From Varroa destructor (lineage: Eukaryota > Arthropoda > Arachnida > Mesostigmata > Varroidae), in contig NW_019211456.1 of assembly GCF_002443255.2 (NCBI RefSeq), forward strand, positions 30,563,341-30,627,340: a DNA stretch of 64,000 nt, written 5' to 3'. Shown piece by piece: positions 62,197-64,000 of this stretch. Position numbers and translations under genes: made by a program. The notes under the pieces were generated by a model, which searched no databases, was not told the origin of the DNA, and worked only from the letters and a program-made list of their open reading frames with translations. Positions within the stretch are counted from its first letter, which is position 1. Each line of letters begins with the position of its first letter.

Positions 62197-62242
62197 CCCA
62201 CAAGGTTATACCTTTAGGGGCACCCGCATGGGCCCCTTGTAA
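62197..62242. repeat. Nested GC-rich inverted repeat
   Basis: ACAAGG near 62200 is the reverse complement of CCTTGT near 62236. Inside it AGGGGC pairs with GCCCCT, and AAGGT/ACCTT makes a small competing hairpin. It is unusually G+C rich for the region. Confidence 0.6.
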
Positions 62243-64000
62243 GTGATCCTGTACGCAGAAGTCAGTCGTTCAACAAGCATGAAGGGACAACGCTCTTCTT
62301 TCTATAAAGGGCTATCACTGTGACTTGAAAAGCTAATACTTTTTAATAATCTACTGCCGAATTGAGCAGGTCGAAAATCATGTTATTATAGGATTGCGTA
62401 AGGCCTTGTTGTACCTTGTACAGCCGGCCTGACAATGGCCTTTTTTTTCAAGAAAACAAAAAAGGAATTATAGCACGTGTATACCCTTTTCCCGAATCAA
62501 CTTGACTGGACTCAATCCTATATAGCTCTTTGTATCTTGTAATTATGCATGACTGCGACATGAATGGTTATCTGTGGTCATTCCTCGTGATATAGCTCTT
62601 ACGATGATTACGTAACTGAACTTAGCGTAATGATTGTTATACAATGTAACTTGCTTTCAGTTTGCCATCGGAAACGTAACTTACGTCAGATCAATAAGAT
62701 CCGAAAGTTTAATACTATTAAAATTTGAAATCAATGCTTCCTTGCCAGAGAGAGACAAAGTAGCCCACATAATACTATTTTCTTCCGCGTGAAGAACTTG
62801 ATAAGTCTTCTTTGACAGTAATCATACGTCTTACTGATATAAGAATGTTGAATAAATTATGTGAGATTATGCAATTTCTATGACTAAATTCCATCAAGAG
62901 AAGTACGAGTAAAGTTCACATGTTGAAGAATTCTACCCTATTTACGAGAAACAGGATGACTTATATTAAAAGACATAGTAAACAGCTCAACGGATAAAAA
63001 TAAGCAATACGTACTAAACTGAACCAATAAAATCTAGAACTAACAGAAGAGAATGGGTGCTCAGGGTGGGGTTGAACGTATCAGGAAGCGCCTAATACTC
63101 GAACAACGGTTACTCATCGGTCATCTAGCACTTACATGCACCGTCGCACAATCGTATTCTCGGCAATAGACTTTAAACGTAGATAATAAACGTACCATTA
63201 TGATTATTGCAGCATAAAGTTCGACGATCCTGCTACTTGTTTGCAACTACCGAAAAATTTTCTAGGTTATAAATATTGGCTTGTTAAAAAAAAAGTCAGC
63301 TATCATAGGTAAAATGAGTCAGATCGATTTAGCCTCGATCAAAATTGTTACTGTCATCCGAAAACGAGATTTAGCAGGTAGTAGAAATGGCAATGACTCC
63401 CTGTTCAGAGATAAAATCGAGTGACTTGAAGCGAATTTCTGCAAAAATTCACTCTATTTTACACCTTTGTTTAATTTTTAAGTAAAAACATCTAAAATAT
63501 ATAAAAAAAAAAAATACACAATAAAAAAATGATGCTGTTTATGGAACACACGGTTTAGAGATGATTCCATCGTTTTAGCTTTGTATTTGAAACATGTCCT
63601 TTTAAAAAAGATTTTAACAAATGATTGCAAAAGTTGACTGGAACCAACGTGTGGGTAGTTAGAGTATCGCCAGGGAACTAACTATCTACCACAAAACGAT
63701 TCTAAATTGATTGAAGAAAGTTATCTACAACCGAAGCTCGATATTTAAGTGACAGAAGTATTAATCCCAATTTATTTATTTCCTCACCTGTAGTGACGAG
63801 CTATTTCAGGCGGTTAGAAATAAATTATATACAATAAAAATATGTGAATGAGAAATGAGCTTCACAATTGAAAAGGGGTCGTGCATTATGAGATCCTCTG
63901 TTAAATTAAAATTAAAAGAAAGACAATAGATTATCTACTAGTACACTTCATTGAGAATTGTTATCTGTTTTCATGGATAAAATATGATTTACGTTCTTCT

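Larger units (their letters stand above)
34609..64000. other. Upstream intron, 5' flank or intergenic DNA without a secure gene
   Basis: This region contains no exon that I can defend. The missing 5' transporter exon(s) should lie here or to the right of the window. I searched for minus-strand D-G-G-x-G-W coding and for exon ends with W followed by a phase-1 donor. The only length-compatible candidate is weak (about 56606-56729). The region also holds an assembly gap (55548-55647), a tRNA-derived SINE copy, a possible reverse transcriptase fragment and several microsatellites. GC-richer, CpG-containing patches at about 42.0-43.1, 44.6-44.9, 51.1-52.7 and 56.6-57.8 kb could be regulatory or unrecognised 5' UTR exons. 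Confidence 0.5.

Noticed and set aside
1..64000. CRISPR arrays, operons, phage or plasmid features
   Set aside because: The window has spliced exons and eukaryotic repeats. No regularly spaced repeats or prokaryotic gene clusters were seen.

Overview
This is eukaryotic genomic DNA, AT-rich overall with some CpG-rich patches. It has long introns, TA/CA microsatellites, decayed retro- and DNA transposons, and two 100-N assembly gaps (10183-10282, 55548-55647). No bacterial-style operon, Shine-Dalgarno context or CRISPR array is visible. The only securely identifiable gene is a minus-strand monocarboxylate transporter of the SLC16/MCT class (major facilitator superfamily). Its protein looks most like the arthropod members of that family. 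The gene, the very large introns and the repeat types suggest an arthropod, possibly a mite or tick. That taxonomic guess is inference.

Gene layout (minus strand, so transcription runs right to left): five consecutive coding exons lie at 34435-34608, 31524-31683, 9522-9662, 7961-8102 and 2048-2262. All ten splice sites are GT/AG and the exon phases join without a break (1, 2, 2, 0, 2). Together they encode about 276 uninterrupted residues, from around TM2 to around TM9. The 5' part (TM1 with the usual D-G-G-x-G-W signature) was not found with confidence. The 3' part (TM10-12 and stop) lies beyond position 1. The introns are about 5.7, 1.4, 21.9 and 2.8 kb, and everything from 34609 to 64000 is upstream intron, 5' flank or intergenic DNA.

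Transposon content: the 21.9-kb intron holds a dead non-LTR retrotransposon reverse transcriptase (27438-28072, plus strand) and members of a tRNA-derived SINE-like family (10424-10555, a weaker one at 24661-24780). A third copy lies at 54041-54190. The 2.8-kb intron holds an antisense-free, same-strand remnant of a pogo/Tigger-type transposase (32729-33564), with CENP-B-like helix-turn-helix and DDE-domain blocks in different frames. A second possible reverse transcriptase scrap lies at 48148-48507.

Other structure: there is a cluster of five GGGCCC palindromes inside a compound GC-rich inverted structure (13725-13891). Short perfect hairpins occur at 11850, 14678, 17990 and 43201, and there are CpG-rich intronic segments at about 12.1-12.7 and 13.3-16.4 kb. 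Most open reading frames in the window lack an ATG, splice context and recognisable similarity, and are treated as chance. I found no convincing novel multi-gene system. The most useful results are the five-exon transporter model and the recognition of the degraded elements.
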